In this document: positions 36,801 to 44,881 of the stretch, one piece after another
How the letters are laid out: every line of letters begins with the position of its first letter
Position numbering within the stretch: the first letter of the stretch is position 1
NCBI RefSeq assembly: GCF_000764305.2
Contig: NW_025940701.1
Coordinates: 496,294-560,293, forward strand
Length of the DNA stretch: 64,000 nucleotides
Source: Hyalella azteca
Taxonomy: Eukaryota; Arthropoda; Malacostraca; Amphipoda; Hyalellidae
Direction: 5' to 3'
The notes under the pieces: model-generated
Databases searched by the model: none
Told to the model about the DNA's origin: nothing
What the model saw: only the letters and a program-made list of their open reading frames with translations
Made by a program: the position numbers and the translations under genes

Positions 36801-39590
36801 GTTAGCCCAAGTTCAGGAAGCCGATCCAAAATACCTCGACCAGTTTCCATGACCTCCCCGCAGAGGCCATTCAAAGTTTTCGAACCGGCTAAAGAAAAAA
36901 CGTCGCCTCAAATCAAACCACCACTTCACGCTCGTCCTTTTGGTTCATCGCCCTTGACGAGCAAGGATCTCCCGAAGCCCGCGCCGCGTCGCTCACTCAA
37001 GGATAAGTCCGATGACTCGCGTCCCATGACGATGCGGACGCGTGTGTCGCCCAAGGTGGGCGGTGGTGCCAATGTCGTAGCTACGGGGAACCGTGCTTCT
37101 TCGATGCCCGGCCGCAGCGACTCTATGGAACGCGGTTCTTCACACTCCACTGGAGGCGGTGGCAGGTACGACTGCGTTCACAAGAAGAGCTCAGCGTCGT
37201 CAGGCGTACGTTCTGCAAGTCACGGCAGACGCTTGGTACCGGGCTCCGTGCCCAGGTAAGTGTTACGTTACTTCACCGTCAGTCTCACACTCGAACGGCT
37301 CCTGTCTAACTCCGTCTTTCCTGTCTTAAATAAATCGAAACAAAGACCGGTTTATATTCTCGCTTTGCACTGGCGTTGTAAGCACCGTCTATCTCGCGCC
37401 CCGTGGCTTGTTCTCTGTCAGTAAAAATTATGACTAGGAGGGAGTATGGGCTTGGGAATCATGTGCATTTGTATAATCTCTTCTCCGAAAGCTATTTTAA
37501 TCAATTTATTTACTTACCTGTTTTCGAGGCAAGCCTATGTGTGGTTCTGGATATTACACACAATTTTGAATTATTCAGTATCGTTTGGTTTATTTCTTCA
37601 ACATTTTTATTTTGTTTATAAAATCTTCTTCCTCTTCACTTTAGCGAGCAATTTTTATGCCTTTATTTTTTCGAATGCAAGGCACAGTAAGTTAGCTTCG
37701 GCTTCGTTCAGCTTTCCTTCCAGTGAAAATAATTTGGGACTCTGAGGCTTTAACTCGACACAAACTTGCCCATCTCGTCTTTTTCGGTAAGCGTAGTCTC
37801 GATCACTAGCATATAACGCATTGTTTATTTTACGAGTTTGGTTAATAAGTTGATTTAATCACTAAAAGCATGTGACAATGCACTTTCAGTCGCTTGAAGA
37901 TAATCAGGCATGGCTCGGTTAACTGCATTATTGACCTGGAGATGCAACATTACTCAGTGTGGTCGAATCCGACGCCTTAGAATTGTTTCCTTTAATTGCA
38001 TTCTTGATGCTCCAACGCAGCTGTAAATATCCAACGTAAAAGTACACGTTATGCATGGCCTGTCACGGTCCTTTATCGTTTACATTAGCTGCACCTATTA
38101 TGTTCAATAGAATTTTTGAATCGTCTTATTATTTTACAGTCTCCATTGCATTCAATGCATCAGACTTAGTCAGTGGTAGTTGCTTTTTGAACGTCTTTTA
38201 CCATCACTTGAATGCTTGGTCTCATTTTCTAGAAGTTGTAGGCCATTCATTCCAATGTCCCATTCTCCACTCAACGTTACAACTCTTGCCTGTAAATAAA
38301 TACATTTGATATAATGAAGGGGCCTCTCTAACTTTACTATATTACAATGCTTTAGCCAATTCCTTTTGAAATTTCAGGTATGACATTTTACTTCTACGAA
38401 TGTTGCATCTTGAGGGAAATACATGCATGTTAGCTGCTGAGGATTCGATCTTTGTATTCTTAAGCTCACCTTCGGTACGGGATAGTGAACAATTGCATTG
38501 AAAAATTGAAGCTCGTCACGTGAGAAACTCAAAATTTATCTGTTAAGTTCAAGTTCTGCTCGATGTTTATGCCTTCAATTGGGACTGTGTTTAAATTAAT
38601 ATTTACATCACTACTTTGCTGGTTTCTTGTTTTGGCATTTCTCTTAGTTCATTTTCGGGTGTATTGGCATTTGGTCGCACTCACACTCCTATTTTTAAGT
38701 GCACATTTGATACGGGTTCTCCTAATTTTATACTTCAGTTTGTTTAGAGAAGTACTGGTTTCTGTCATCTTTATGTACGAGTTTGACTTGATGATGAAAA
38801 CTTCTCTAATTTACTGAGAATACCTCGGCTACTTCAGTCAGTCCGAACTATTGTCTAGTATTCACATCCAGCATTATAACTGATTTCCTGCATCGATGCA
38901 GTGTCAATATCCTTTTTGAATTGAGGATCCTCGCCCACATAGAAGTTTATCAAGAGAATATCTAATTTTTTATTCCAAACGTCATACTCTTGCATATTTC
39001 AATCTTGCAAAGCTCTTCTGGAAGATATGTGCAATTTTTATTTGTTCTTAAATGACTGAATAACATAATTTCTTTGGTTTGCAGGCAATAACTGCATTAG
39101 CTCGAATATCATCTTTCTTCCGGTTCGCACGGATGTAACGTGTAAAGTTTGTTTCAAAGTTAGTTTCAATAAACGTGTAAAGGTTGCATATTCAAAAAGG
39201 AAAATCCTTGTGCGTCACCTTGCTACATTGTTGAATTCTTTCCCCGCATACGAAACGATAAATTGAGTTTTCAATTATCTTCCGTTTAATGAGCATCATT
39301 TTTACCATCGCCAAATTTTTCTTTTATCACTTAGTACGTATAGACAAAATTTTTAATATAACCAATATTCTCTATGATAACGACCTATGACCTCACATGT
39401 ACGTGGTATCAACAGGTACGTGCAGACTCTGCATCACAGACTAGCTACAGACAACGGCCATTTGTCCTTCAACCGCGGCGACTGTCTGCAGGTCGTGGTC
39501 GAGGTGGATGACCGCTACCTCCTCTGCTGCCTCAACGGCCGCAAGGGCCTTGTACCGAGGGCCTCTGTCATCGCCTGTGCCGACCAGTGA
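8497..39590 (+). CDS. RUSC-like adaptor (RUN and SH3 domain protein), whole gene, 11 exons
   Basis: Joined exons: 8497..9886, 26412..26539, 27883..28040, 28860..30057, 30215..30584, 30863..33390, 33708..33843, 34108..34269, 35006..35111, 35801..37255, 39416..39590. Total 7806 nt, exactly 2602 codons, giving 2601 residues. Every junction is GT-AG and phase-compatible, which strongly supports the model. The first ~1900 residues are low-complexity, Ser/Pro/Asn rich and probably disordered. A RUN domain lies at about 1940-2135 and a C-terminal SH3 at 2544-2601. This order is that of the RUSC1 (NESCA)/RUSC2 (iporin) family, cytoplasmic adaptors known to link small GTPases and vesicle carriers to signalling or transport machinery. 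Vertebrate members are shorter, so this one is long. The start is bounded by an in-frame TAA at 8467. Exon 1 is tied to the rest only by phase across a 16.5-kb intron, so the 5' end is the least certain part. Confidence 0.85.
10361..10383. repeat. Telomere-type CCTAA run
   Basis: CCTTAACTTAACCTAACC followed by further CCTAA. Three exact CCTAA units preceded by degenerate ones. TTAGG/CCTAA is the common arthropod telomere repeat; here it is interstitial, inside intron 1 of the RUSC-like gene. Confidence 0.6.
10783..11000 (-). other. Unidentified minus-strand exon-like island
   Basis: On the minus strand a coding-like frame reads KSLTACLQELSFPCKGMS and later FPELATLLRECEICIELLAF. It is preceded by an acceptor-like CAATTTAG and can end at a GTATCT donor. 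Codon use looks less AT-biased than its surroundings. I cannot assign a family and see no partner exon, so it may be an exon of a nested gene or an old insertion. The complementary strand is also open over most of this stretch, so the strand call is tentative. Confidence 0.2.
14285..14600. repeat. Imperfect duplicated segment
   Basis: A block containing AGCACATCGGAGTATTTTAC recurs about 145 bp on, and a block with CATCACGAAAATAAGTTTTT and GCGCGGTGTCTGC recurs about 190 bp on. The two overlapping duplications give shadow reading frames on both strands. Confidence 0.7.
18113..18140. repeat. Perfect 12-bp inverted repeat (hairpin)
   Basis: TTTCATGCGGTA, loop GAAA, then its exact reverse complement. 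Intronic; no TIR or target duplication was seen around it. Confidence 0.8.
18597..18722. repeat. Tandem duplication in intron 1
   Basis: ACCCTGCTTGAACTAATAAA recurs about 65 bp later with a variable middle; between the copies lies a related TTTAAGGG/TTTCCG motif. Confidence 0.65.
21128..21635. repeat. 26-bp minisatellite
   Basis: About 19 copies of a unit built from CTCGTTCTTATCGCGTCTCT plus six bases. The period is not a multiple of three, so a run of copies cycles through all frames, and all three + frames are open at once with LVLIASLS/SRSYRVSL peptides. This is repeat DNA and not a protein-coding exon. Confidence 0.9.
23505..23632. repeat. 21-bp GC-rich minisatellite
   Basis: About six copies of GGGCCTTCGGGTCCGCTTTC plus one base in otherwise AT-rich DNA. 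The period is a multiple of three, so it gives artificial frames on both strands. Confidence 0.85.
25745..25975. repeat. 47-bp minisatellite ending at an assembly ambiguity
   Basis: Five copies of a 47-bp unit containing TGTATACCGACAAACCGATC and TTCTACTGCGTTATCG. The array ends at the only undetermined base (n, 25976) of the window, so its true length may be misassembled. Confidence 0.85.
25981..26101. mobile_element. Terminal fragment of an hAT-like element
   Basis: An A/T-rich tract of AAAAATC and GATTTAATCA units runs into CACTGCCAACCCTG, the reverse complement of CAGGGTTGGCAGTG, which is typical of hAT terminal inverted repeats. The opposite terminus was not found; the element is truncated or interrupted by the ambiguous base upstream. 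Confidence 0.5.
26412..26539 (+). CDS. RUSC-like gene, exon 2
   Basis: Acceptor TTTGCAG, donor GTAATA. It enters with two bases completing a Gly codon begun in exon 1 and leaves in phase 0. The 42-residue segment begins IEGVKVVGRVGGVPSPQ and is Pro/Ser rich. The (AAT)n run starting at the donor is a microsatellite. Confidence 0.75.
26540..26655. repeat. AT-rich tandem repeat after exon 2
   Basis: An (AAT)n run of about 30 bases beginning at the donor, then four ~30-bp units containing TACGGCAAAAATAATAAT. Confidence 0.75.
26656..26697. repeat. 18-bp stem intronic hairpin
   Basis: CGGTTTACGGCACAAATA, loop CCATGC, then its reverse complement with one G-T wobble. In RNA this is a stable stem. 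It is much shorter than a microRNA precursor. Confidence 0.75.
27460..27715. repeat. ~72-bp tandem repeat before exon 3
   Basis: Four diverged copies, each with GAAAGTTTTACTCTATAG, GGTCTAA and TGTTACTATCAATTTTA. Confidence 0.75.
27883..28040 (+). CDS. RUSC-like gene, exon 3
   Basis: Acceptor GCTTTAG, donor GTGAGG at 28041, length 158, leaving in phase 2. It encodes a Gly/Ser/Cys segment and then an acidic aromatic stretch, HDTADYQWLLDYEWVV. Reading past the donor reaches TGA after one codon, so this donor has to be used. The last ~62 bases of the exon, with the donor, are repeated 85 bp downstream (see the repeat at 27979-28230). Confidence 0.75.
27979..28230. repeat. 85-bp duplication of exon 3 end and splice donor, plus 21-bp minisatellite
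   Basis: The block starting GAGGGAGAGTTCGACCACGA (27979) is repeated perfectly at 28064, including the coding end of exon 3 and its GTGAGG donor. After the second copy GTGAGGGGAGTGTTGGGTGG (21-bp period) is repeated about five times to 28230. Each repeat unit again contains GTGAGG, so the intron carries a row of potential donors. Confidence 0.9.
28232..28859 (+). other. Rest of intron 3 of the RUSC-like gene
   Basis: AT-rich sequence passing into a pyrimidine-rich 300-base stretch before the acceptor of exon 4. Nothing else seen. Confidence 0.6.
28860..30057 (+). CDS. RUSC-like gene, exon 4 with internal coding repeats
   Basis: The acceptor is a CAGCAG pair (NAGNAG), so it can start at 28860 or 28863 with one residue of difference. 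The donor is GTAAGA at 30058. One entering base completes a codon and the exon leaves in phase 0. The frame has no internal stop over 399 codons. The N-terminal part is Tyr/Pro/Cys rich; the middle carries three near-identical copies of a block containing SPLQLTSS and EPHPLKLQNQASCQ; the C-terminal part is acidic and ends with SVCAQCR. Acidic clusters such as EIDMDDFRSDD may be protein-binding. Confidence 0.8.
29300..29855 (+). repeat. Tandem repeats inside coding exon 4
   Basis: Three near-identical copies of a unit that encodes SPLQLTSS...EPHPLKLQNQASCQ (starting near 29367, 29531 and 29690) and two copies of CPRYRESYTR. Nucleotide identity between copies is very high, frame is preserved, and the copies differ mainly by loss of the LDEFALT...ISHEPI part in the second. 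Recent in-frame duplication within a coding exon. Confidence 0.85.
30215..30584 (+). CDS. RUSC-like gene, exon 5
   Basis: Acceptor TTTTGCAG, donor GTAATG, 370 nt, entering in phase 0 and leaving in phase 1. It encodes an ordered-looking acidic segment with CRHNAWRQCQHYEDYDLEEE, then DISLYQSGPLF and DSLDCESLHEDLILTC. Low repeat content and regular codon use suggest that this is one of the conserved parts of the N-terminal half. Confidence 0.85.
30863..33390 (+). CDS. RUSC-like gene, exon 6 (largest exon)
   Basis: Acceptor TCGTTTCAG, donor GTGAGT at 33391, 2528 nt open throughout. The two entering bases complete a Gly codon. It encodes residues about 1082-1924. Most is Ser-rich linker. A conserved-looking block at about 1575-1665 contains YYPNYALPDLSFL and RIFLVPQHYRRPP. 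A proline-rich SH3-ligand-like motif, NPPPRPPLPRG, follows near 1755. A Cys-containing segment near 1840-1855 (MNCSCITACTGFCGKG) precedes the C-terminal CAWCPKKSVSF. The proline motif could bind the protein's own SH3 or a partner; this is inference. Confidence 0.9.
33708..33843 (+). CDS. RUSC-like gene, exon 7 (lead-in to RUN domain)
   Basis: Acceptor CGGAAG, donor GTGAGT, entering in phase 0 and leaving in phase 1. Encodes VPSKIEERPVVYDAQDKRAL followed by an amphipathic helix (VRVAVEKLVSHFSHS) that leads into the RUN domain. It is GC-rich relative to its flanks. Confidence 0.85.
34108..34269 (+). CDS. RUSC-like gene, exon 8 (RUN domain, first part)
   Basis: Acceptor GGTGCAG, donor GTGAGT at 34270, both phase 1. 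It encodes LTLEKLCPAIYALLSDGLQP and then FGKIANSVWKMIEA, which matches the first helices of RUN domains of the RUSC family (LCPxxYxxLSDGL and the aromatic NSVW). A 34-bp minisatellite starts within a few bases of the donor. Confidence 0.9.
34272..34800. repeat. 34-bp minisatellite after exon 8
   Basis: About 15 copies of AGCTGGGATTTCATGCCGAA + TTTCATTACACTAG with point variants. It begins within a few bases of the splice donor at 34270. Confidence 0.9.
35006..35111 (+). CDS. RUSC-like gene, exon 9 (RUN domain, middle)
   Basis: Acceptor ATGTCAG, donor GTTAGT, leaving in phase 2. Encodes ALSDLVLTLNSEECLSEGP followed by KFNAFIFGLL, a typical central RUN helix pair. Intron repeats with a 30-bp period begin about 25 bases after the donor. 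Confidence 0.9.
35135..35375. repeat. 30-bp minisatellite after exon 9
   Basis: About eight copies of TGTTAAACATGCGTTTCTCT + TTGATGGTTA. The period is a multiple of three and gives an artificial + frame with MLNMRFSLIV repeats. Confidence 0.85.
35709..35799. repeat. 47-bp duplication of the polypyrimidine tract of exon 10
   Basis: AGGACATTACCTGTGATTCT + CTTCATTAATACTTTTT occurs at 35709 and again at 35756. The second copy is the functional tract before the acceptor at 35800. Confidence 0.85.
35801..37255 (+). CDS. RUSC-like gene, exon 10 (RUN domain end and linker)
   Basis: Acceptor TTTACAG, donor GTAAGT at 37256, 1455 nt, entering with one base and leaving in phase 2. The first ~75 codons finish the RUN domain: IRSLDAWLSYLRTRES, YLSSTATRNLYDDLL, then LPLHLDLLYEYKLLH. 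The last block closely resembles RUSC1/2. The remaining ~400 residues are a Ser/Pro/Lys-rich linker with many SP and RSP sites and PKPAPRRS, a possible SH3 ligand. Confidence 0.92.
37256..39415 (+). other. Last intron of the RUSC-like gene
   Basis: 2.16 kb of AT-rich DNA with no tandem array and no exon-like island that I can support. Short reading frames here lack coding-like composition. Confidence 0.7.
39416..39590 (+). CDS. RUSC-like gene, exon 11 (SH3 domain, stop codon)
   Basis: Acceptor CAACAG at 39415; one entering base completes an Arg codon; TGA ends at 39590. The 58 residues form an SH3 domain that ends the protein: HRLATDNGHLSFNRGDCLQV, then DDRYLLCCLNGRKGLVP. The LSFNRGD and GRKGLVP motifs are diagnostic. 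The canonical Trp at the start of the strand after the n-Src loop is Tyr here (DDRYLL), so ligand specificity may be atypical. A 16-bp satellite begins about 15 bases after the stop. No AATAAA was found in the next 1 kb. Confidence 0.92.
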
Positions 39591-39604
39591 CGTATTTAGA
39601 ACAC

Positions 39605-40062
39605 GGGGTGTGATGAGACCGGGGTGTGACCAGACCGGGGTGTGACAAGACCCTGGTGTGACAAGACCGGGGTGTGGCGGCCCCACTCACGGGGGGTGAC
39701 GGCCCCACTCACAGGGTGTGACAAGATCCTGGCGTGACAAGACCGGGGTGTTACAGGCCCCACTCACGGGGTGTGACGAGACCGTGGTGTGACAAGACCG
39801 GGGTGTGATGAGACCGGGGTGTGACAAGACCGCGGTGTGACAAGACCGGGGTGTGACAAGACCGGGGTGTGACGAGACCGGGGTGTGACAAGACCGGGAT
39901 GTGACAAGACCGGATTGTGACATGACCGGGATGTGACAAGACCGGGGTGTGACAAGACCGGGGTGTGACCAGACCGGGGAGTGACAAGACCGGGGAGTGA
40001 CAAGACCGGGGTGTGACAAGACCGTGGTGTGACAAGACCGGGGTGTGACGGCCTCCCTTTCG
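39605..40062. repeat. 16-bp minisatellite after the RUSC-like stop codon
   Basis: About 28 copies of GTGTGACAAGACCGGG with variants (GATGAGACC, GGCCCCACTCACGG). It would form the start of the 3' UTR. Minus-strand frames of SHPGLVTPRS repeats are artefacts. Confidence 0.9.
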
Positions 40063-40740
40063 GGGTGTTACGAAGGGCGTAACGCTGGAGGCGTTCAGGT
40101 TAAGCGTCACACTTGAATCTGATAAAGAAGCTAGTCAACCTACAAGAAAAGATCGCTTATAAATTTGAACATTCGGCAGTGTTCTAAATCATATCGAAAT
40201 CAACTATAAATTCTTCATATGATATAACTGTGCTAATATATTTCATACTAATGAGATTAGCTTAAAAAGTTCCAACTTGACTACCAAGCCACGATATTGA
40301 ATTTATAACAAAATTTGAGTTAACAATACATGTTTTTGGTTAGAATTAATCGAAAAACTGGCAGTTTTTACCGCAGTACAGCAGTACAGCGAATGGTTTG
40401 CCAGATAAGAGAGTGCGATGTTGCTACAGTTTCAGGATGTCAAATTATTTTTGCAGCGAGCGGCAACGCGAGGTGAACGTTCAAAAAATCATATTTTTCC
40501 TCATTTAAACTTTGTCGTTCTATATTGAAATAATTTTATCTTTGCGAATAGTTTTTGGTCATAATTTATTGAAAATTAATTCCAAATGCAACGTGTAATA
40601 TGTTTTTATTTTATGAAGCATGTTTATCTGTTTAAATACTGAAAAGAACCTAAGCATCGGCGACGTTAGAAAACTTACGACTAAGTCATCTCATGTGATG
40701 TACAGCTTCTCTTTGAGTTACCCTCGCCTCTTTGTCTTAT
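40063..40740. other. Intergenic or 3' UTR sequence
   Basis: AT-rich, no tandem array, no clear AATAAA. The RUSC-like 3' UTR probably ends here or further on, but I cannot place the site. Confidence 0.5.
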
Positions 40741-40786
40741 CAAGTGCTTGTGTATGTGTTCAGTGCAGTGCAATAAGCATGAGATA

Positions 40787-40999
40787 ATGGATGTATGGGA
40801 GGACCTATGTAAAATATGGTTAATGAGGCCGCGTATCGTATTGCTGCTAGTCTTAAGCTCGATGCTTTATTATGTGGTCGTTGCAAGGTACAACAACAAA
40901 CTGCTTCTAGTGAACTCATGCCTCCAACGCCTGCAAGACAAGGCCGCTGTGGGACCTCCCGAGGTCCCTGAAGTAGAGGGACTTCACGAGGTCATCTAA
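40787..40999 (+). CDS. Candidate short signal-anchor protein or first exon
   Basis: ATG at 40787 (an in-frame ATG also at 40754) opens MDVWEDLCKIWLMRPR, a ~17-residue hydrophobic segment (IVLLLVLSSMLYYVVVA), then RYNNKLLLVNSCLQRLQDK. This is the layout of a type II signal anchor as found at the N terminus of Golgi enzymes. The last ~15 codons (PPEVPEVEGLHEVI) run into the adjacent 55-bp minisatellite and end at TAA. A weak donor at GAG|GTCCCT is possible. I cannot identify a continuation; family unknown. It could be chance. Confidence 0.3.
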   Translation: MDVWEDLCKIWLMRPRIVLLLVLSSMLYYVVVARYNNKLLLVNSCLQRLQDKAAVGPPEVPEVEGLHEVI

Positions 41000-41275
41000 T
41001 AAGAGGGATCTAATGAGGTCATCTAATTAGAGGGATCTCATGAGGTACCCTAATTAGAGGGGACCTCACGATGTCATCTAATAATAGGGATCTAATGAGG
41101 TACCCTAATTAGAGGGGCATCACGATGTCCTCTAATAATAGGGATCTAATGAGGTACCCTAATTAGAGGGGACCTCACTATGTCCTCTAATAATAGGGAT
41201 CTAATGAGGTACCTTAATTAGAGGGACCTCACTAGAACCTTTTATTAGAGGGACCTCAAATGGTCCCTTTAATAG
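40966..41275. repeat. 55-bp minisatellite
   Basis: Five to six copies of a unit containing GAGGGGACCTCACGATGTC, TCTAATAATAGGGATC and GAGGTACCCTAATTA. The unit is itself partly self-complementary around GAGGTACC/CCTC. Confidence 0.85.
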
Positions 41276-41534
41276 AAGAACATCGCGAGCAGTTTGTGGT
41301 CGTACCTTGAGAAAAATCTGCCCGAGCATGCGAGCGAGATGGTGGAGAATTTCTCTGTAATGATACTCTTAACACTATACCAATTAACTATCGCTGTCTA
41401 GACTTTACTTCAACTAGAATTACTAATTATTTACCTGTAGGTCATCTCATTGTTTGTATAATGTGTGCGTGCGAGTTATGGGTGTTCGTTTCACTCATTT
41501 CATTCCTAATCATTATAAGTGCAGCGCTGAGTTC

Positions 41535-41745
41535 AACCTTGGCGACAGTCCCTACAAAGTTTGAGCGTCTAAAGTGATGTAGAGGAACAAATTCTGCTCT
41601 GCGTATTAATTGTTAAAGGTAATTTCGGTGGAAGTTAAACCTTGGCGACAGTCCCTACAAAGTTTGAGCGTCTTAACAAATGATGTAGAGGAACAAATTC
41701 TGCTCTGCGTATTAATTATTGAAGGTAATTTCGGTGGGAGACTAT
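41535..41745. repeat. 103-bp tandem duplication
   Basis: AACCTTGGCGACAGTCCCTA starts at 41535 and again at 41638; the copies agree over nearly the full unit, with small differences around TTAACAAATG. Confidence 0.85.
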
Positions 41746-41749
41746 TAAA

Positions 41750-44560
41750 TGGTAGTCGGGAGTCGCACTTCTCTTCCATTTATTTCTCCGTATGCTTTAG
41801 TTTCTCTAATTAACGAAGGTTGATTCTATTATGCTGTTTAGCGCGAGTATTCTCGGCCGTAGTTATTATATTTCTGCCAAGTCTGTAATTCCTTGTAACT
41901 GAAATGAAATTGCTTATATTTTTTAGTTTCTATTCCTCGTGGATTTATGCTTCAATTTTTGATGTATTGAGCGTCGAGAAAATTTCTAATTATTTTTATT
42001 TTTATTATTACCATTATTATTATTAGAATTATTTTCATTATTATTATTATTAGTAACTGTTGATGCATAACCTATGATCATTGAATGGCAAAAACGAAAT
42101 AGGCTACAATTTCCTGTGTTTTCTGTGCTGTGTAAGTTATGAATTTGTCACAATCCGTATTTTAATATTGTGACATTTTTTCTGAATGTATTTGGGAACT
42201 ATGCAACCTGCTCACTCCGTCAAGCAATGAAAGTTAACCATTTTTTCGGCTTCAGCAACAAGCAGGTTAATTTTTAGCACAATCTATATTAATATTATTC
42301 TATACAGCGGATTTGATGATGAACACTTGTTGACTTCGTACCAGCTTAATTACGCGGCGGCGGAAAGAGAACTAAAGTAAATCCAGTAATATTTATTTTG
42401 TTGATACCGACGATGCTGCAATGCGAATTGTACATTTACCTTGTAAACTTTGGTTCGCCTCTTATATTCCTCACGCTCCGACCGCTTAGAGGCTGTACAT
42501 AATTTGCATACGTACATCACTACATCAGCCTAAGGCACCGCTACGATCGCGTCTAAATGTGCGTCCAAATCGATCTTGCGTATCACGAGACCAGCGTACC
42601 AATGTAGCGGTATTTAACCAGTGTCCAAGGCTGTTCATTTCAGTTGCTTTTCATGGTGAATTTTTCCCAATATCTCCTCGTAAAGCGTTTGTTATCGATC
42701 CCGTATTTTGGGCACCGTTGTGCTCGTGTACAAGCCTCTTATCATCCTGTACTCAGTGATGTCATCACTCGTGTATTAATCTTGTCATGGCCATCATCGT
42801 ATAATAATCTTGTTCGTAACCAATTCTATGCCGTAAGGTTATTTAGTAATACTGAGTGACTGTGGCTGTAACATGTATCAACATCTCGCTTCTTTTCCAT
42901 GTTCCACCTCCATTACTAGTGTCACAACAAATAAACTTGAAGCGTGTTTATCTTCAAGCAAAATAAGAAGAAAGATCCGTCGTTCTCTGTTCATATCATT
43001 CATGCATTGATCATCTTGGTCGTATTTTATTTTTTGTTAGCTTTATTAGCTGCTTTCTATTCCACGCTGCCTTCTTATAGACTATTTTGCTAAGTGAATA
43101 ATCGGCTTGATGGTATTTTTCTAGGATATTCACTTATATACCAGCGTTGTAGCTAGTGACCCTTAGACCCTCGAACTATAGTTCAGTGTTATCAAGAGGA
43201 ACCCAATGAAAGGTACACCCTTTATCTTATCACGACGTTTGCATGAATGTTGCATATCGATGCAAGTTGCCATTTATACATCATTGGCACGAGTCTCTCA
43301 ATATATCATTGCCAAATTGATCTCTAAGGTTCAAAATTTTTAATAAGACTACTAACTCGATATACTAACAGACCGAGAATGTACAGTAGAAAATTTATGC
43401 TTTTTTCGGATCGATCTTGACACCAAAAGTATTGCATTTCATTTGCATTGTATTTAATTCGGCTGTCATGGAGGTCAATAGATGTTCATGCTATGGAAGA
43501 AGATTGTTGTCTGAAACTTTCTTCGAGAGCTGCGTGTTCTTGAGATGCTGTGATTGTGATAATTTAGAAGCAAAAATTATCATTTTAGTAAAAAATTTCT
43601 GATGTGATCATTTAGAAGCAAAAATTTCCGAAGAAATTATTTGTGAAAAATCTTATGAAAAATTTCAAAATTTTAACTAGAACAATAAGGTTGAGGCAAA
43701 TCGCATAGTTAATTTTCTCCGTGTCCTATTATGTCTTGACGAAATTCATAATCATTTATATAATTTACAGCAAAAATTCAACTTTTTATATTAATATAAA
43801 CGAATTCTTTAATTCTAATTGGTGCTGAAAATTGTGCTTATTAGTGTAGGTAACCTAATTAGGTATCGCATTGTATAAATTGATATTCTTAAAGTAATTG
43901 ATTTTTAATGACTTGTATTGATCCTTACCAAAGAGAATGCGAGGGTTTGCATTGTAAATGATCATTGTAGATAACGAGGATCCAATGCTATGTGAATATC
44001 GTGACAGCTCAGCTTGACTGTGGGCGTCTCTAATCATACTCTAGTCTCCCTACAGCCCTTCTTCTTTAATGGGATCATAGTAAACTGTATAGAGCAATAA
44101 TACTTTTATTATCCGTGTTTTACCCAATATATAAACATTAGAAAAAGCATTTCACTGAAGCCAACATTCGATATCTTGGTAACACAACTTTTCTAGCATC
44201 TTTGTCACTATCGCCTGTGAATGAAAGTTCGATAATATTTAACTTGAACTTGCAGTAGTCGCGTGCTAAAACTAACTAAATTGGTCACTTTTTCGTTCGG
44301 TTTTGTTTCGGTCGATTTTCGAAGGCGTTAATTACGTATGTAATGTACCACTGTAGGGTTAAGAAACCATATAGAGGTGCTCACCAGTCGAGCGCCTGCT
44401 TGTCTGCCCTCAGCTTGCGGTCAATTCACTGCTGGTAAGAGTCCAACGACAGTTATAGTAATTACTGCTGGTTGCGCAAATAAAGGGTTGATACAAAATT
44501 ATAATCAAAATGTGCTAAATCCGTTTGACACGCTTTAATCTCTCAATCTTCATTATATTC
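41750..44560. other. Intergenic DNA without supported genes
   Basis: AT-rich. Contains an (ATT)n-rich tract at about 41990-42055 and an AATAAA at 42930 with no assigned gene. Short frames lack coding composition. The missing upstream exons of the caspase-like gene were searched for by eye in this stretch and not found. Confidence 0.5.
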
Positions 44561-44570
44561 CACCTTGTAG

Positions 44571-44874
44571 CTTCCGCCGCGCAAGCACTCAAGCATCGAT
44601 GCCCGAATGTGCCGAGCCTCCTTCCAGCGTTGAAATCTACAAAAATCTGACGTCGAGCGCGTTTCGAGAATACCTCAGGGAAGTGAGGGAGCGCGACCAC
44701 AATGACGTTGATGCGTTGGTAGTCATATTCATAAGCCAGGAGGGCAGCAGTCAAAACGACATTGAGTTAGTCAGCTTATACGACCAGTTTATGTGCACCG
44801 CGCAGTTATGGAAGCCCTTCACGGGGGATAAGTGCCCAACGCTGCAGGGAAAACCAAAACTGTTTTTCATTCAG
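44571..44874 (+). CDS. Isolated caspase p20 exon, catalytic His replaced
   Basis: Acceptor CCTTGTAG, donor GTGAGA at 44875, 304 nt; one entering base, leaving in phase 0. It encodes the second half of a caspase large subunit: EIYKNLTSSAFREYLREVRE, DALVVIFISQEGS, then LWKPFTGDKCPTLQGKPKLF ending FFIQ, just where caspases continue with the active-site QAC. The strand holding the catalytic His normally reads SHGE/SHGD; here it is SQEG, so His is replaced by Gln. No stop or frameshift occurs in the exon and its splice sites are intact. Upstream p20 exons and a p10 subunit were not found within reach. It is either a caspase homologue without protease activity, or a fragment of a duplicated gene. 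Confidence 0.7.
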
Positions 44875-44881
44875 GTGAGAG

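Noticed and set aside
39687..40110. Minus-strand frames with SHPGLVTPRS repeats
   Set aside because: Artefact of the 16-bp satellite behind the RUSC-like gene.
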